Notes under the pieces: model-generated
Told to the model about the DNA's origin: nothing
The model's database searches: none
The model's input: only the letters and a program-made list of their open reading frames with translations
Source of the DNA: Methanosarcinales archaeon
GTDB taxonomy: Archaea; Halobacteriota; Methanosarcinia; Methanosarcinales; Methanocomedenaceae
DNA: 8,914 bases
Assembly: GCA_013330355.1 (NCBI GenBank)
Contig: DUIM01000163.1
Location: forward strand, 1 to 8,914
Direction: 5' to 3'
Program-made: the position numbers and the translations under genes
Part shown: positions 1-6,855 of the stretch, in pieces
Layout of the letters: every line of letters begins with the position of its first letter
How positions within the stretch are numbered: position 1 is the first letter of the stretch

Positions 1-919
1 GCTGGGTCCTGCGCTCGCCGCACAGTATGCTTGAAATATAGATGGCTGCCGCAGCCACACCCGTAGGTCCGCGCCCGGAGGTGAGTTCCTTCTCTGCCGC
101 CTGCCTCAGGATCTCCACAGCCTTGGACTGCACTTCACCATGCAGGTTCAGGCCGGAGCAGAACCTTGGGATATAGTCAATGGGTGAGGTGGGCATGAGT
201 TTCAGGCCCAGTTCCCTGGAAATGAACCGGTATGTACGGCCGATCTCCTTGCGGCTGACCCTGGATACTTCAGCGATCTCGTCCAGCGTCCTTGGTACAT
301 TACACTGCCTGCAGGCTGCATACAGTGCAGAAGCTGCCACACCCTCAATACTCCGGCCCCTGATCAGGTTCATGTCAACAGCCTTGCGATATACCACAGC
401 CGCAGTTTCCCGCACATTCCGGGACAGGCCCAGTGCACTGGCCATCCTGTCCAGTTCTGATAATGCAAAAGCTAAATTCCTCTCAGTAGCATTGCTGACC
501 CTGATGCGACGCTGCCACTTTCGCAGCCTGTAGAGTTGGGCCCTGCTTTTTGATGATATGGATTTACCGTAAGAATCGCGGTTTCGCCAGTCGATCATGG
601 TTGACAGGCCCTTGTCGTGAATGGTATAGGTCATCGGCGCGCCCACCCTGCTTCTTTTCATACGCTGGTCATGGTCGAACGCTCTCCATTCGGGTCCCTG
701 GTCAATGAACTCGGAATCCACCACAAGACCGCATTCGTTACATATAAGTTCCGCCCGCTCATAATCCTGTACCAGACTGCGGCTACCGCACTCGGGACAT
801 TCTATAGTAGGCTTCTCGAATGATCCGACCTTTTCCTTTTCCTTTCTGAGCTTGATACTCTCACGTATTTTACTTCTCTCAGACTTCTCAACCTCTACTT
901 CTTTTTCTAATTCAGGCAT
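1..919 (-). CDS. tfb: Transcription initiation factor IIB (TFB), 3' end cut by window edge
   Basis: TFB binds the TATA-box/TBP complex and recruits archaeal RNA polymerase. Reading back from the ATG at 917-919 gives 306 residues before the window edge; archaeal TFBs are usually about 330-340, so roughly 30 C-terminal residues are missing. Residues 1-38 are a charged, Lys/Glu-rich extension. A zinc ribbon follows with C41-P-E-C44 and C60-N-E-C63, then the B-finger/linker ([19 protein letters not shown], about 78-96). Two cyclin-like repeats follow, at about 125-215 and from about 220 onward. Clear marks are [15 protein letters not shown] in repeat 1 and [16 protein letters not shown] in repeat 2. 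The gene lies 85 bases downstream of gar1 on the same strand, and gar1-tfb adjacency is common in archaea. I see no strong SD, only GAGGG 11 bases before the ATG, so it may be read from the gar1 transcript. Whether the genome carries other TFB paralogues cannot be told here. Confidence 0.96.
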   Translation of the reverse strand, partial: MPELEKEVEVEKSERSKIRESIKLRKEKEKVGSFEKPTIECPECGSRSLVQDYERAELICNECGLVVDSEFIDQGPEWRAFDHDQRMKRSRVGAPMTYTIHDKGLSTMIDWRNRDSYGKSISSKSRAQLYRLRKWQRRIRVSNATERNLAFALSELDRMASALGLSRNVRETAAVVYRKAVDMNLIRGRSIEGVAASALYAACRQCNVPRTLDEIAEVSRVSRKEIGRTYRFISRELGLKLMPTSPIDYIPRFCSGLNLHGEVQSKAVEILRQAAEKELTSGRGPTGVAAAAIYISSILCGERRTQ

Positions 920-1004
920 TTAGTACTAATCCCTCTGCTTCAATGTTATTATTAATCTAATATTATCATTATCATCCATGTAAAAAACTGCAACCACTTT
1001 GCAA

Positions 1005-1262
1005 TTATTTCACATATACGTGCTTGCCTTTGAAACCCCTCAGGTTTTCTCCGGCCACATTCTTAAAAACCCTTACAGAAAAATACGGTTGGTCCACAGG
1101 CCCGAACACGTCATTGACCTTTCCGATCTTCGTATTTTTCCTGTCAAAAACTAGGTTATTTATCCTGAATAACTTCTTGTTACCAGCCTTATTTGTTTTA
1201 TCCCCTCTGACAATTAAGTTTTTATGACTTGAAGTATGTAAAACCGTTCCTAATATTTTCAA
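1005..1262 (-). CDS. gar1: H/ACA ribonucleoprotein subunit Gar1
   Basis: This 85-residue protein matches archaeal Gar1, a small beta-barrel protein that binds Cbf5 in H/ACA guide-RNA complexes making pseudouridine in rRNA. Family features are the N-terminal MKILGTVLHTSSHKNLIVRG strand pair, the KIGKVNDVFGPVDQPYFSVR core (about residues 46-65) and a short basic tail. G-x-V-x-D-V-F-G-P-V-x-x-P-Y is the most diagnostic stretch. Length is normal for an archaeal Gar1. The start codon is TTG (1260-1262). It is supported by a GAGGTG Shine-Dalgarno at 1268-1273 with a 5-base spacer, and by the family's usual N-terminus beginning right there. It is the first gene of a probable gar1-tfb transcript, driven by the TATA box at 1304-1313. 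A minor oddity is that a gene for a ribosome-biogenesis factor uses a rare start codon. Confidence 0.9.
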   Translation of the reverse strand: MKILGTVLHTSSHKNLIVRGDKTNKAGNKKLFRINNLVFDRKNTKIGKVNDVFGPVDQPYFSVRVFKNVAGENLRGFKGKHVYVK

Positions 1263-1267
1263 TAATA

Positions 1268-1273
1268 CACCTC
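1268..1273 (-). promoter_or_regulatory. Shine-Dalgarno site fixing the gar1 TTG start
   Basis: The minus strand reads GAGGTG, then TATTA, then TTG. This is a full-strength archaeal SD at a 5-base spacing, and it decides for the TTG at 1260-1262. Confidence 0.75.
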
Positions 1274-1303
1274 AATAATAGTAATGTAAATACGCCAGTG
1301 ATA

Positions 1304-1313
1304 TTATATAAAG
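1304..1313 (-). promoter_or_regulatory. TATA box of the gar1-tfb unit
   Basis: On the minus strand the sequence CTTTATATAA is a near-perfect archaeal TATA box. Counting about 25 bases downstream from its centre puts the transcription start near 1283. That gives a leader of about 20 bases which still contains the SD. The site sits in the 68-base gap between the PHP gene and gar1, where a promoter is expected. Confidence 0.6.
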
Positions 1314-1330
1314 TTATCGCAAGTACTATA

Positions 1331-1975
1331 TTATCTGGTGTTTATCAGATTTAAAGGTTTTGAGAATAATACATCCCGTGCATGTTTTTCACTTAACCCC
1401 GCACCCATAGCGATCTTAAGCGCCTCTTCATCAGTGACCAGATCCCCTGGTGAATGGGAATCAGTACCAACTATCATATCTGCCCCAACCTCTTTGGCCA
1501 TTCTTACCACATGACCGTTGGCCCGGTTGTGCCCGCAACGCGCAGTGATCTCAAGGCAAACCCCCAGTTTGGCTGCCAGCATAGCATCCTCCCTAGAGAT
1601 CAATCCCGGGTGCGCCAGTATATCGGCCCCTGCCTCGATGGCTGCCCTGTTCGTCCCGGGCAGCACAGGCTCGACAAGTGTCTCCCCGTGTACCACGACT
1701 ATCTCAGAGCCCAGTTCACGTGCAAGATCAACCAGTGCCGATATCTTCTGCGGGGGTACATGGGTTATCTCAACTCCTGCAAGTACCCTGATATCCCAGA
1801 CCTCTTCAAGATACCTGGTTTTCCTGATCCCGTCCAGTACATACTCAATATTAGTAAAATCCACATGGTCCGTAATAGCAATGGCAGTATAACCGTGTAC
1901 CACGGCCCTGCGAACAAGTTCGCTTGGAAGCAGTTCACCGTCGCTGAATATTGAATGAGTATGAAGGTCTATCAT
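1331..1975 (-). CDS. PHP-domain metal-dependent phosphoesterase
   Basis: This protein (214 residues from the ATG at 1973-1975) is a stand-alone PHP domain. Such proteins are metal-dependent phosphoesterases related to histidinol phosphatase, the YcdX family and DNA polymerase-associated PHP domains. Every ligand motif is present: DLHTHSIFSDG (H5, H7), ITDH (D36, H37), GVEI (E69), VVHGE (H96), AHPG (H122) and GTDSH (D172, H174). It should therefore be an active enzyme with a two- or three-metal site; its substrate cannot be read from sequence. An upstream in-frame ATG at 1994-1996 would add seven residues. I prefer 1975 because the PHP fold normally begins directly at (M)IDLHTHS, and because the TATA box at 2003-2010 would place the transcript start close to 1975-1980, downstream of the longer start. 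It diverges from the AI-2E gene and lies just upstream of gar1 on the same strand. Confidence 0.9.
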   Translation of the reverse strand: MIDLHTHSIFSDGELLPSELVRRAVVHGYTAIAITDHVDFTNIEYVLDGIRKTRYLEEVWDIRVLAGVEITHVPPQKISALVDLARELGSEIVVVHGETLVEPVLPGTNRAAIEAGADILAHPGLISREDAMLAAKLGVCLEITARCGHNRANGHVVRMAKEVGADMIVGTDSHSPGDLVTDEEALKIAMGAGLSEKHARDVLFSKPLNLINTR

Positions 1976-2002
1976 TGTTATTTCTATTAATATCATGATT
2001 CA

Positions 2003-2010
2003 TTTTATAC
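2003..2010 (-). promoter_or_regulatory. Probable TATA box of the PHP gene
   Basis: The minus strand reads GTATAAAA, centred about 31 bases before the ATG at 1975. No SD precedes that ATG, so a leaderless or very short-leader transcript fits. The same box would be only about 10 bases from the alternative ATG at 1996, which argues against that start. Confidence 0.45.
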
Positions 2011-2063
2011 TTATCGTAAAAGCATCAGAAAAACTTTTGAATCAGTAGAATCATTTATAGGTT

Positions 2064-3251
2064 ATGACTGGCCCGCTGGACAGAAAACGTTTCACACTGA
2101 TTGTGGGCATATTGATTATAGCAGTTGCTCTTTTGATCATCTATCTTTCATGGGTATTCGTAAATGTGATTATATTTAGCATATTCTGTGCATTTATACT
2201 GCGGCCCCTGGATAAAAAGCTTCGGAAAATTACCAGGATCAAGAACCGGCAGATCACGGCGGTCCTGACCATCACTATTGTGGCATTAATTTTTATAGGC
2301 GTGTTCTTGAACATCATATTCATCCTGGGTTCGGAACTGTCAAAATTCGAACCTGATGCCCTGCAAACCGACATAAATATGCTGATAGATTATGGCATGG
2401 AACTGATCGGAAAGTACATCCCGGATACCATACAGGAAAACATGAAATCCAACCTTTCCAGTTCGGCATCTTCCGCCATACTGTTCATAGTAAACAATGT
2501 CCAGCGTGTTGTGTTGAATTTCATATCCAATATTGCGATTTTTGCAATGCAACTGGGTGTAGTGGTATTTTTACTTTATTACCTGCTCATAGACGGTGAA
2601 AATATAGTTGAGACATTCATTGACATCCTGCCTTCCAACAGGGTAGAGATCGTCAGGGAATTCCTGCAGCACCTGAATGGTATATACAACAGTCTTTTCA
2701 ATGTTTACCTAGTCGTTTGCGTGCTGACAGGAATAATCGGCGGCATCGGCCTGATGTTTCTCGGTGTACCATATCCTATAATGTGGGGTGCTGTCATTGC
2801 AGTCCTGGCCCTGCTGCCAATTGTCGGACCGGGCACATTCTATGTACCGGCAGCCATCTATTATTACATTGTAGATGAACCGGTAACGGCCATAGTGATA
2901 GTAATATTTGGCTGGTTGTTCCTTGAAACCATTCCCGGCAACATAATCAGGCCCAGGCTGATGATGCAGCATGGAAATATCCATCCAATCATAACACTGC
3001 TGTCCTTTACTGCTCCACTGTTCGTGGTTGGTGCCATGGGGATAATAATCGGCCCTGCTGCTTACGGTTTCATGCTGGCTATATACAGGACGTATACGGG
3101 ATTCGAGGTAATAACCGAATCTGGAAACCAGGAGATTGAAGAAAAGGCCGGGGCCCAGGCAGAGGATGAAAACCAACCTGGAGATGAAATACAATCTGAA
3201 GATAAAACACAATCCGAAGGTAAAACTCAACCTGAAGATAAAACCCAATGA
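2064..3251 (+). CDS. AI-2E family membrane protein (TqsA/PerM-like)
   Basis: This 395-residue membrane protein belongs to the AI-2E/PerM transporter family. Members include autoinducer-2 exporters and Na+(Li+)/H+ antiporters, so the cargo here is unknown. Hydrophobic helices are visible at about residues 11-48 (two), 64-90, 152-176, 211-235, 239-268, 275-292 and 306-340. A long amphipathic extracellular-type stretch lies at 91-150. Family signatures are LLPIVGPG (250-257) and the N-x-x-RP-x-x-M...IHP stretch (293-308). After the last helix comes a hydrophilic tail from about 350. It ends in a six-residue repeat rich in Gln, Glu, Asp and Lys (370-395), which is not a usual family part. The ATG at 2064 opens directly into the first helix and has no convincing SD. 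A TTTATAG stretch at 2054-2060 is too close to serve as its TATA box, so the promoter is unclear. It diverges from the PHP gene. Confidence 0.9.
   Translation: MTGPLDRKRFTLIVGILIIAVALLIIYLSWVFVNVIIFSIFCAFILRPLDKKLRKITRIKNRQITAVLTITIVALIFIGVFLNIIFILGSELSKFEPDALQTDINMLIDYGMELIGKYIPDTIQENMKSNLSSSASSAILFIVNNVQRVVLNFISNIAIFAMQLGVVVFLLYYLLIDGENIVETFIDILPSNRVEIVREFLQHLNGIYNSLFNVYLVVCVLTGIIGGIGLMFLGVPYPIMWGAVIAVLALLPIVGPGTFYVPAAIYYYIVDEPVTAIVIVIFGWLFLETIPGNIIRPRLMMQHGNIHPIITLLSFTAPLFVVGAMGIIIGPAAYGFMLAIYRTYTGFEVITESGNQEIEEKAGAQAEDENQPGDEIQSEDKTQSEGKTQPEDKTQ
3171..3248 (+). repeat. 18-base coding tandem repeat at the end of the AI-2E gene
   Basis: About 4.3 units of 18 bases encode NQPGDE, IQSEDK, TQSEGK, TQPEDK and TQ. 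Units differ at synonymous third positions (ACA/ACT/ACC, TCT/TCC), so they are not freshly duplicated. Copy-number change would keep the reading frame and only alter tail length. Confidence 0.8.
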
Positions 3252-3257
3252 TGAAGT

Positions 3258-3998
3258 TTAGGCCTTAACAACCTCATTTTCCAAAGTACCCACGCCCTCT
3301 ATATCTATCTCCACCGTATCCCCATGATTAAGCTGGCCCACACCTGCTGGCGTGCCGGTAGCTATGACATCACCCTTTTCCAGCGTCATGATATGTGAAA
3401 TAAATTCGATCAGTGCCGGGATATCGAAAATCATATTATCTACACTGGAATCCTGCCTTAACCGGCCGTTGACCCTGGAACGGATGTATGCATTTGATAT
3501 ATCCACATTTTCGGCCATGACCACAAACGGGCCAACCGGTGCAAAAGTATCAAAGCTCTTCGCCCTGGTCCATTGGCCATCTTCCTGCTGGATATCGCGG
3601 GCCGTTACATCGTTAAAACAGGTATATCCAAGTATCACATCACCTGCGTGCGTGGCAGGTACGTTTTTGCACTGCTTACCGATCACAACTGCCAGTTCAG
3701 CCTCATAATCCACATGCCGGGACTCGGGAGGATAGACGATCATATCACGATGCCCGATAACAGCAGAAGGAGGTTTCAGGAAGATAATAGGACAACCGGG
3801 CAGTTCCATATCAAGTTCCCTGGCATGGTCGATGTAATTCAATCCCACACATACGATCTTGCCCGGGGTTACAGGGGGGAGTGTCTCCAGTTCATCCAGG
3901 GTATAAGTATCACAATACAGCCCCTGTTCCACGATAACTCTGTCACCTTTAACAGTGCCGGCAAACACTTCATCATCTAACCTGAATCTGCCCATCAT
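3258..3998 (-). CDS. Fumarylacetoacetate hydrolase (FAH) family protein
   Basis: This 246-residue enzyme is a single FAH fold, the family of acylpyruvate hydrolases, 2-hydroxyhepta-2,4-dienedioate isomerases and oxaloacetate decarboxylases. The metal triad is present as E99 and E101 in HVDYEAELAVVIGK and D130 in CFNDVTARD. Other signatures are VGLNYIDHA (51-59), FLKPPSAVIG (73-82), KSFDTFAPVGP (147-157) and GTPAGVG (215-221). It should therefore be a Mg2+-dependent hydrolase, decarboxylase or isomerase acting on a 2-oxo acid in the cytoplasm. Archaeal members are often of unknown substrate. Two tandem ATGs (3996-3998 and 3993-3995) could each start it, and only a weak AGGT lies upstream. It begins 43 bases after pyrK on the same strand, so it may be the last gene of that operon. 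An AT-rich TTTAGATATTTAG stretch near 4035 could instead be its own promoter. It converges tail to tail with the AI-2E gene, 6 bases apart. Confidence 0.92.
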   Translation of the reverse strand: MMGRFRLDDEVFAGTVKGDRVIVEQGLYCDTYTLDELETLPPVTPGKIVCVGLNYIDHARELDMELPGCPIIFLKPPSAVIGHRDMIVYPPESRHVDYEAELAVVIGKQCKNVPATHAGDVILGYTCFNDVTARDIQQEDGQWTRAKSFDTFAPVGPFVVMAENVDISNAYIRSRVNGRLRQDSSVDNMIFDIPALIEFISHIMTLEKGDVIATGTPAGVGQLNHGDTVEIDIEGVGTLENEVVKA

Positions 3999-4041
3999 AT
4001 TATTTCACTACCTATTACACTAACATGAATCAACTAAATAT

Positions 4042-4836
4042 CTAAAACATTATCTTTTTTCCTGTGGCATCCCTGTGGTACTTTCCCAATTCACTTTTTA
4101 TGAGCAGATCACCACTTAACACCGGGCCGTCCCTGCACACCCGCAGACCCGATGGATCAATAGTACATGCGCCACAAACACCTATACCACACTTGAAATA
4201 CCTGTGAAGACTTAATTGTGCCATTGCCTCAAGCCCTGCTGCCTGGAGAATATCCAGCACGCTTTTCATCATCAACTCAGGACCGCAGATATAAAACTGG
4301 TCAAATCCGGCCAGATTGAACTGGTCCATTGCTCCTGTTATAAACCCATGATGACCTTTACTTCCATCATCAGTAGCTATACTGAGTGCACCGCATTTTG
4401 AGAAATGTTCCTCGAAAAGCAGTTCATCCGCTGTCCTGGCTCCTATCAGGGTAGTAACATCCAGGCCACTGGACCGGGCTTGCTGTGCCAATGGCAGCAG
4501 GGGTGCACCACCCACGCCACCCGCAATGATCATTATCTTATTCCCTTTCCCATCCCCATCGCCTTCTCCTTTTACTTCAAATCCGTTCCCGAACGGCCCC
4601 CTGATGCCAACACTATCGCCCACATCCAGCCGTGACAGTGCCTCAGTAGCCTCGCCCACCCTTTGCACAGTGATGCTGCCCGGGTATGACAGGGCCATCG
4701 GGATTTCATCCAGGCCCCTGACCCATACCATTACGAACTGGCCGGGTGCAGCATCCAGTTCAATATCGGTCCTGAGAGTAATTATGGAAGGGGTCTCCCT
4801 GATAATCTGTGTTATTACCGCATTTACCGGTCTCAC
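4042..4836 (-). CDS. pyrK: Dihydroorotate dehydrogenase electron transfer subunit PyrK
   Basis: PyrK passes electrons from the FMN of PyrD through a [2Fe-2S] cluster and FAD to NAD+, completing the class 1B dihydroorotate dehydrogenase of pyrimidine synthesis. The 264 residues show a ferredoxin-reductase layout. A flavin-binding barrel spans about 1-88 (PGQFVMVW at 31-38, PMALSYPG at 46-53, GIRGPFGNGF at 77-86). A nucleotide-binding domain follows, with IAGGVGGAPLLPLA (104-117) and FYICGPELMM (181-190). The cluster cysteines come last: C216, C221, C224 and C234. The start codon is GTG (4834-4836), supported by AGGTGG four bases upstream. It overlaps the pyrD stop by four bases (GTGA), which implies translational coupling. 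One oddity is a Gly/Asp-rich linker (GEGDGDGKG, about 90-98) between the two domains, longer and more acidic than I would expect. A sulfide dehydrogenase-type flavoprotein is the alternative, but the neighbour pyrD settles it. Confidence 0.95.
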   Translation of the reverse strand: MRPVNAVITQIIRETPSIITLRTDIELDAAPGQFVMVWVRGLDEIPMALSYPGSITVQRVGEATEALSRLDVGDSVGIRGPFGNGFEVKGEGDGDGKGNKIMIIAGGVGGAPLLPLAQQARSSGLDVTTLIGARTADELLFEEHFSKCGALSIATDDGSKGHHGFITGAMDQFNLAGFDQFYICGPELMMKSVLDILQAAGLEAMAQLSLHRYFKCGIGVCGACTIDPSGLRVCRDGPVLSGDLLIKSELGKYHRDATGKKIMF

Positions 4837-5759
4837 AGTCCCACCTTCCTGTGGGCAAGTCCGGTTATATCGTCCGGACCATATTCACTGGACTTCAGGT
4901 AAGCGGACAATCCACTGGTTATCTCACTGAAAATATTGACATTGTCATAAACAGCAGAGCCCACCTGTACCGCCGAGGCCCCGGCCATCATCATCTCCAC
5001 AGCATCCTGCCAGCTTCCGATACCTCCCACACCTATGACCGGAATATCCAGTGCTTTGTACAGATCGTATACGCATTTTACAGCCACCGGACGTACTGCA
5101 GGCCCGGAAAGGCCCCCGTACAGGTTGCCCAGGATTGGATACCCGCTATGGATATCTATCGCCATGCCCCGCACCGTATTGATAGCTACAACAGCATCGG
5201 CTCCACCCCTGCTCGCAGCCTCACCGATCTCCACGATATCTGTGACATTCGGGGTGAGCTTGACCCATACCGGTGCATCGGTTGTCTGTTTGGCAGCCCT
5301 GGTGATCTCTTCCACCAGTACCGGGTCAGTACCAACTACAGTTCCGTAACCGCTGGCATGGGGGCAGCTCACATTTAATTCGTAGGCACTGGCACTGGCA
5401 CTGGCACCGTCCAGTCCGGAAATTATTTCTGCAAACTCTTCAGGATGTGCCCCAAAAACGCTGGCGATCACAGGAACGCCGCCTTCACTGGCAACAGAAA
5501 GTTCTTCCCTGAAATCCCTGTATGACGGATTAGGCAGGCCCATTGCATTCAGGAACCCACAATCAAGTTTGAGCATGGTAGGGTTCGGGTGGCCTTCCTT
5601 TGGTTCGGAGCCTATGGACTTTGTGACCACAGCACCCGCACCTTCCCCGGCCATACGTTTCAGTGAGGCTCCTGTAGTGCCAAGAATACCTGCCGCCAGT
5701 ATTGTCGGGTTTTCCAGTTCAAGCCCGTTAAGTTGTATCGAAAGATCTGTTGTGGACAT
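4833..5759 (-). CDS. pyrD: Dihydroorotate dehydrogenase, class 1B catalytic subunit PyrD
   Basis: PyrD oxidises dihydroorotate to orotate on FMN in pyrimidine synthesis. The 308-residue product (start at ATG 5757-5759) is of normal class 1B length. It shows ENPTILAAGILGTTG at the N-terminus, an FMN-contacting lysine in TKSIG (K47) and NAMGLPN (71-77). ELNVSCPHASGYG carries the catalytic cysteine C132, which is serine in class 2 enzymes. WVKLTPN (165-171) and the phosphate-binding GVGGIGSWQDA (243-253) follow. The open frame continues upstream to 5837, but that part overlaps the ADHS gene. I chose 5759 because it starts one base after the ADHS stop (TAG at 5761-5763), gives the family's usual N-terminus, and has GAGGT 11 bases upstream. 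ATG 5768 is possible but too close to that SD. The alanine/serine stretch SASASA before the active-site strand comes from a six-base DNA repeat. pyrK follows with a GTGA overlap. Confidence 0.96.
   Translation of the reverse strand: MSTTDLSIQLNGLELENPTILAAGILGTTGASLKRMAGEGAGAVVTKSIGSEPKEGHPNPTMLKLDCGFLNAMGLPNPSYRDFREELSVASEGGVPVIASVFGAHPEEFAEIISGLDGASASASAYELNVSCPHASGYGTVVGTDPVLVEEITRAAKQTTDAPVWVKLTPNVTDIVEIGEAASRGGADAVVAINTVRGMAIDIHSGYPILGNLYGGLSGPAVRPVAVKCVYDLYKALDIPVIGVGGIGSWQDAVEMMMAGASAVQVGSAVYDNVNIFSEITSGLSAYLKSSEYGPDDITGLAHRKVGL
5385..5408 (-). repeat. Hexanucleotide repeat inside pyrD
   Basis: Four units of GGCACT (plus-strand reading; the last has C in place of the final T) encode alternating Ser and Ala just before the catalytic YELNVSCP strand. 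Being six bases long, gain or loss of units keeps frame. It lies at a surface-loop position in the family, so it is probably tolerated. Confidence 0.75.
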
Positions 5760-5760
5760 A

Positions 5761-6570
5761 CTATCCATAGACCTCGTCAACTGTATATCCGTTATGCACA
5801 ACTTTTGATATTTTTCCCACCAGGGCCACCGGGTCATCTGCCTGGAACACGTTCCTTCCTATTGCCACACCCCGCCCGCCTGAGCGTATGGAATCATATA
5901 CCATCTGTAAAAGGTCATGCTCGGTCTCCATCCTGGGCCCTCCGGCTACAACGATTGGTACAGGGCAGCCGTCAACCACTTCCCGAAACGATTCCGGGTC
6001 TCCGGTATAATTTGTCTTGACGATATCTGCGCCAAGTTCGGCACCTACCCTGGCGGCATGCCTGACGTACTCTACATCATGTTCGGAATCGACTTTTGGT
6101 CCCCTTGGATACGTCATTGCTACAAGTGGCATGCCCCATTCATCGCATTTGCTGGCGATCATGCCCAGTCCCTGCAGCATCTCTGCCTCATCATCGGCAC
6201 CAATGTTAATATGCACTGATACTGCATCTGCTCCTACTTTTATTGCCTCTTCCACTGAAGTGACCAGTACCTTATGGTTGGGGTCAGGGCCCAGTGAAGT
6301 GGACGCTGACAGGTGTATGATCAGTCCCACATCCCTGCCGTAACCACGGTGGCCGTACTTGGGTAAACCCATGTGCCCCAGTACAGCATTGGCACCGCCT
6401 TTGGCCACTTTATTCACCATTTTTGACAGGTCGCTCAATCCTTTAATGGGACCTGCACCAACACCGTGATCCATGGGGATAATTATTGTCCGGAGAGTAT
6501 CCCTGTCAAAAATCCGTCCCATACGTACAGATTTCCCAATGTTTAGAGATCTTATTACATTCGTTTGCAT
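5761..6570 (-). CDS. aroA': 2-amino-3,7-dideoxy-D-threo-hept-6-ulosonate synthase (ADHS)
   Basis: ADHS joins 6-deoxy-5-ketofructose 1-phosphate to aspartate semialdehyde, the first step of the archaeal route to 3-dehydroquinate and aromatic amino acids. The 269 residues (from ATG 6568-6570) form a class I aldolase TIM barrel of the DeoC/FbaB type. The expected active-site residues are D34 in [15 protein letters not shown]154 in AMTYPRG and the Schiff-base lysine K185 in DIVKTNYTG. These are each one position from the residues I recall for the Methanocaldococcus enzyme MJ0400 (D33, Y153, K184). VAGGP (208-212) and VAIGRNVFQ (235-243) form the phosphate site. The start is decided by AGGTGG at 6576-6581 with a 5-base spacer; an in-frame GTG at 6577-6579 lies inside that SD and is rejected. 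pyrD follows after one base. Many methanogens keep this gene beside the dehydroquinate synthase II gene, which is not present in this window. A class I fructose-bisphosphate aldolase is a less likely alternative. Confidence 0.93.
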   Translation of the reverse strand: MQTNVIRSLNIGKSVRMGRIFDRDTLRTIIIPMDHGVGAGPIKGLSDLSKMVNKVAKGGANAVLGHMGLPKYGHRGYGRDVGLIIHLSASTSLGPDPNHKVLVTSVEEAIKVGADAVSVHINIGADDEAEMLQGLGMIASKCDEWGMPLVAMTYPRGPKVDSEHDVEYVRHAARVGAELGADIVKTNYTGDPESFREVVDGCPVPIVVAGGPRMETEHDLLQMVYDSIRSGGRGVAIGRNVFQADDPVALVGKISKVVHNGYTVDEVYG

Positions 6571-6575
6571 GTGTT

Positions 6576-6581
6576 CCACCT
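6576..6581 (-). promoter_or_regulatory. Shine-Dalgarno site deciding the ADHS start
   Basis: The minus strand reads AGGTGG, AACAC, ATG. The five-base spacer fixes the start at 6570. It also rules out the in-frame GTG at 6577-6579, which is part of the SD. Confidence 0.75.
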
Positions 6582-6855
6582 GGAAATATTCAAGGTTCTG
6601 ATTGTACTTATTTATTTAGATTTTAGTAAATATGGTCTCCCGCTAAACTTATAAAAATTCGAACTGCATATAAACGTAGATAAATGTAGATAACGTATCC
6701 ACTTAAAATCTAATGGTAAATTGGAAAAATGAAATGATACCAAATCCTCAATTGAAGCATCAGTTGCGATCATTGTCCGGTGATGTATGTCATCATTCTG
6801 TGGTATTAACAACAAATTTGAAGTGAATACATAGAATTAAATAAGGAGTACGGGC
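6582..6855. other. Intergenic region between ADHS and the DUF2283 gene
   Basis: This 274-base stretch is AT-rich and holds the divergent control regions of the ADHS operon (minus) and the DUF2283 gene (plus). Small open frames on either strand (67 codons at 6612-6815 minus; 37 codons at 6713-6826 plus) show no SD, no family resemblance and no coding character. Apart from the direct repeat at 6676-6693 I see no structured element. It marks the change from core to AT-rich accessory DNA. Confidence 0.5.
6666..6693 (-). promoter_or_regulatory. Candidate promoter and direct repeat upstream of the ADHS-pyrD-pyrK operon
   Basis: On the minus strand GTTTATATGC (6666-6675) resembles a TATA box and would start transcription near 6645, leaving a leader of about 75 bases. 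Immediately upstream are two exact copies of GTAGATAA (plus-strand reading, 6676-6683 and 6686-6693) spaced ten bases, one DNA turn, apart. That position overlaps where TFB contacts the promoter, so a regulator bound there could block initiation. A second AT-rich box lies at about 6646-6658 (ATTTTTATAAG on the minus strand), so the exact promoter is uncertain. Confidence 0.3.

Noticed and set aside
180..533. 117-codon plus-strand open frame opposite tfb
   Set aside because: Shadow of the clearly conserved TFB frame on the other strand.
2709..3248. 179-codon minus-strand open frame opposite the AI-2E gene
   Set aside because: Its Phe-rich start is just the antisense of the tail repeat; the opposite strand encodes the family protein.
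3171..3248. Possible CRISPR-like repeat array
   Set aside because: Units are 18 bases, contiguous without spacers, and in frame within a coding sequence. No other array was seen in the window.
5760..5837. Upstream extension of pyrD to ATG 5837
   Set aside because: It overlaps the ADHS gene, adds residues foreign to the family, and a better start lies one base after the ADHS stop.
6612..6815. 67-codon open frame on the minus strand
   Set aside because: No SD, no recognisable family, and it covers the likely promoter region of the ADHS operon.
6713..6826. 37-codon open frame on the plus strand before DUF2283, checked as a DUF4258 remnant
   Set aside because: The residues do not resemble DUF4258 and there is no SD.
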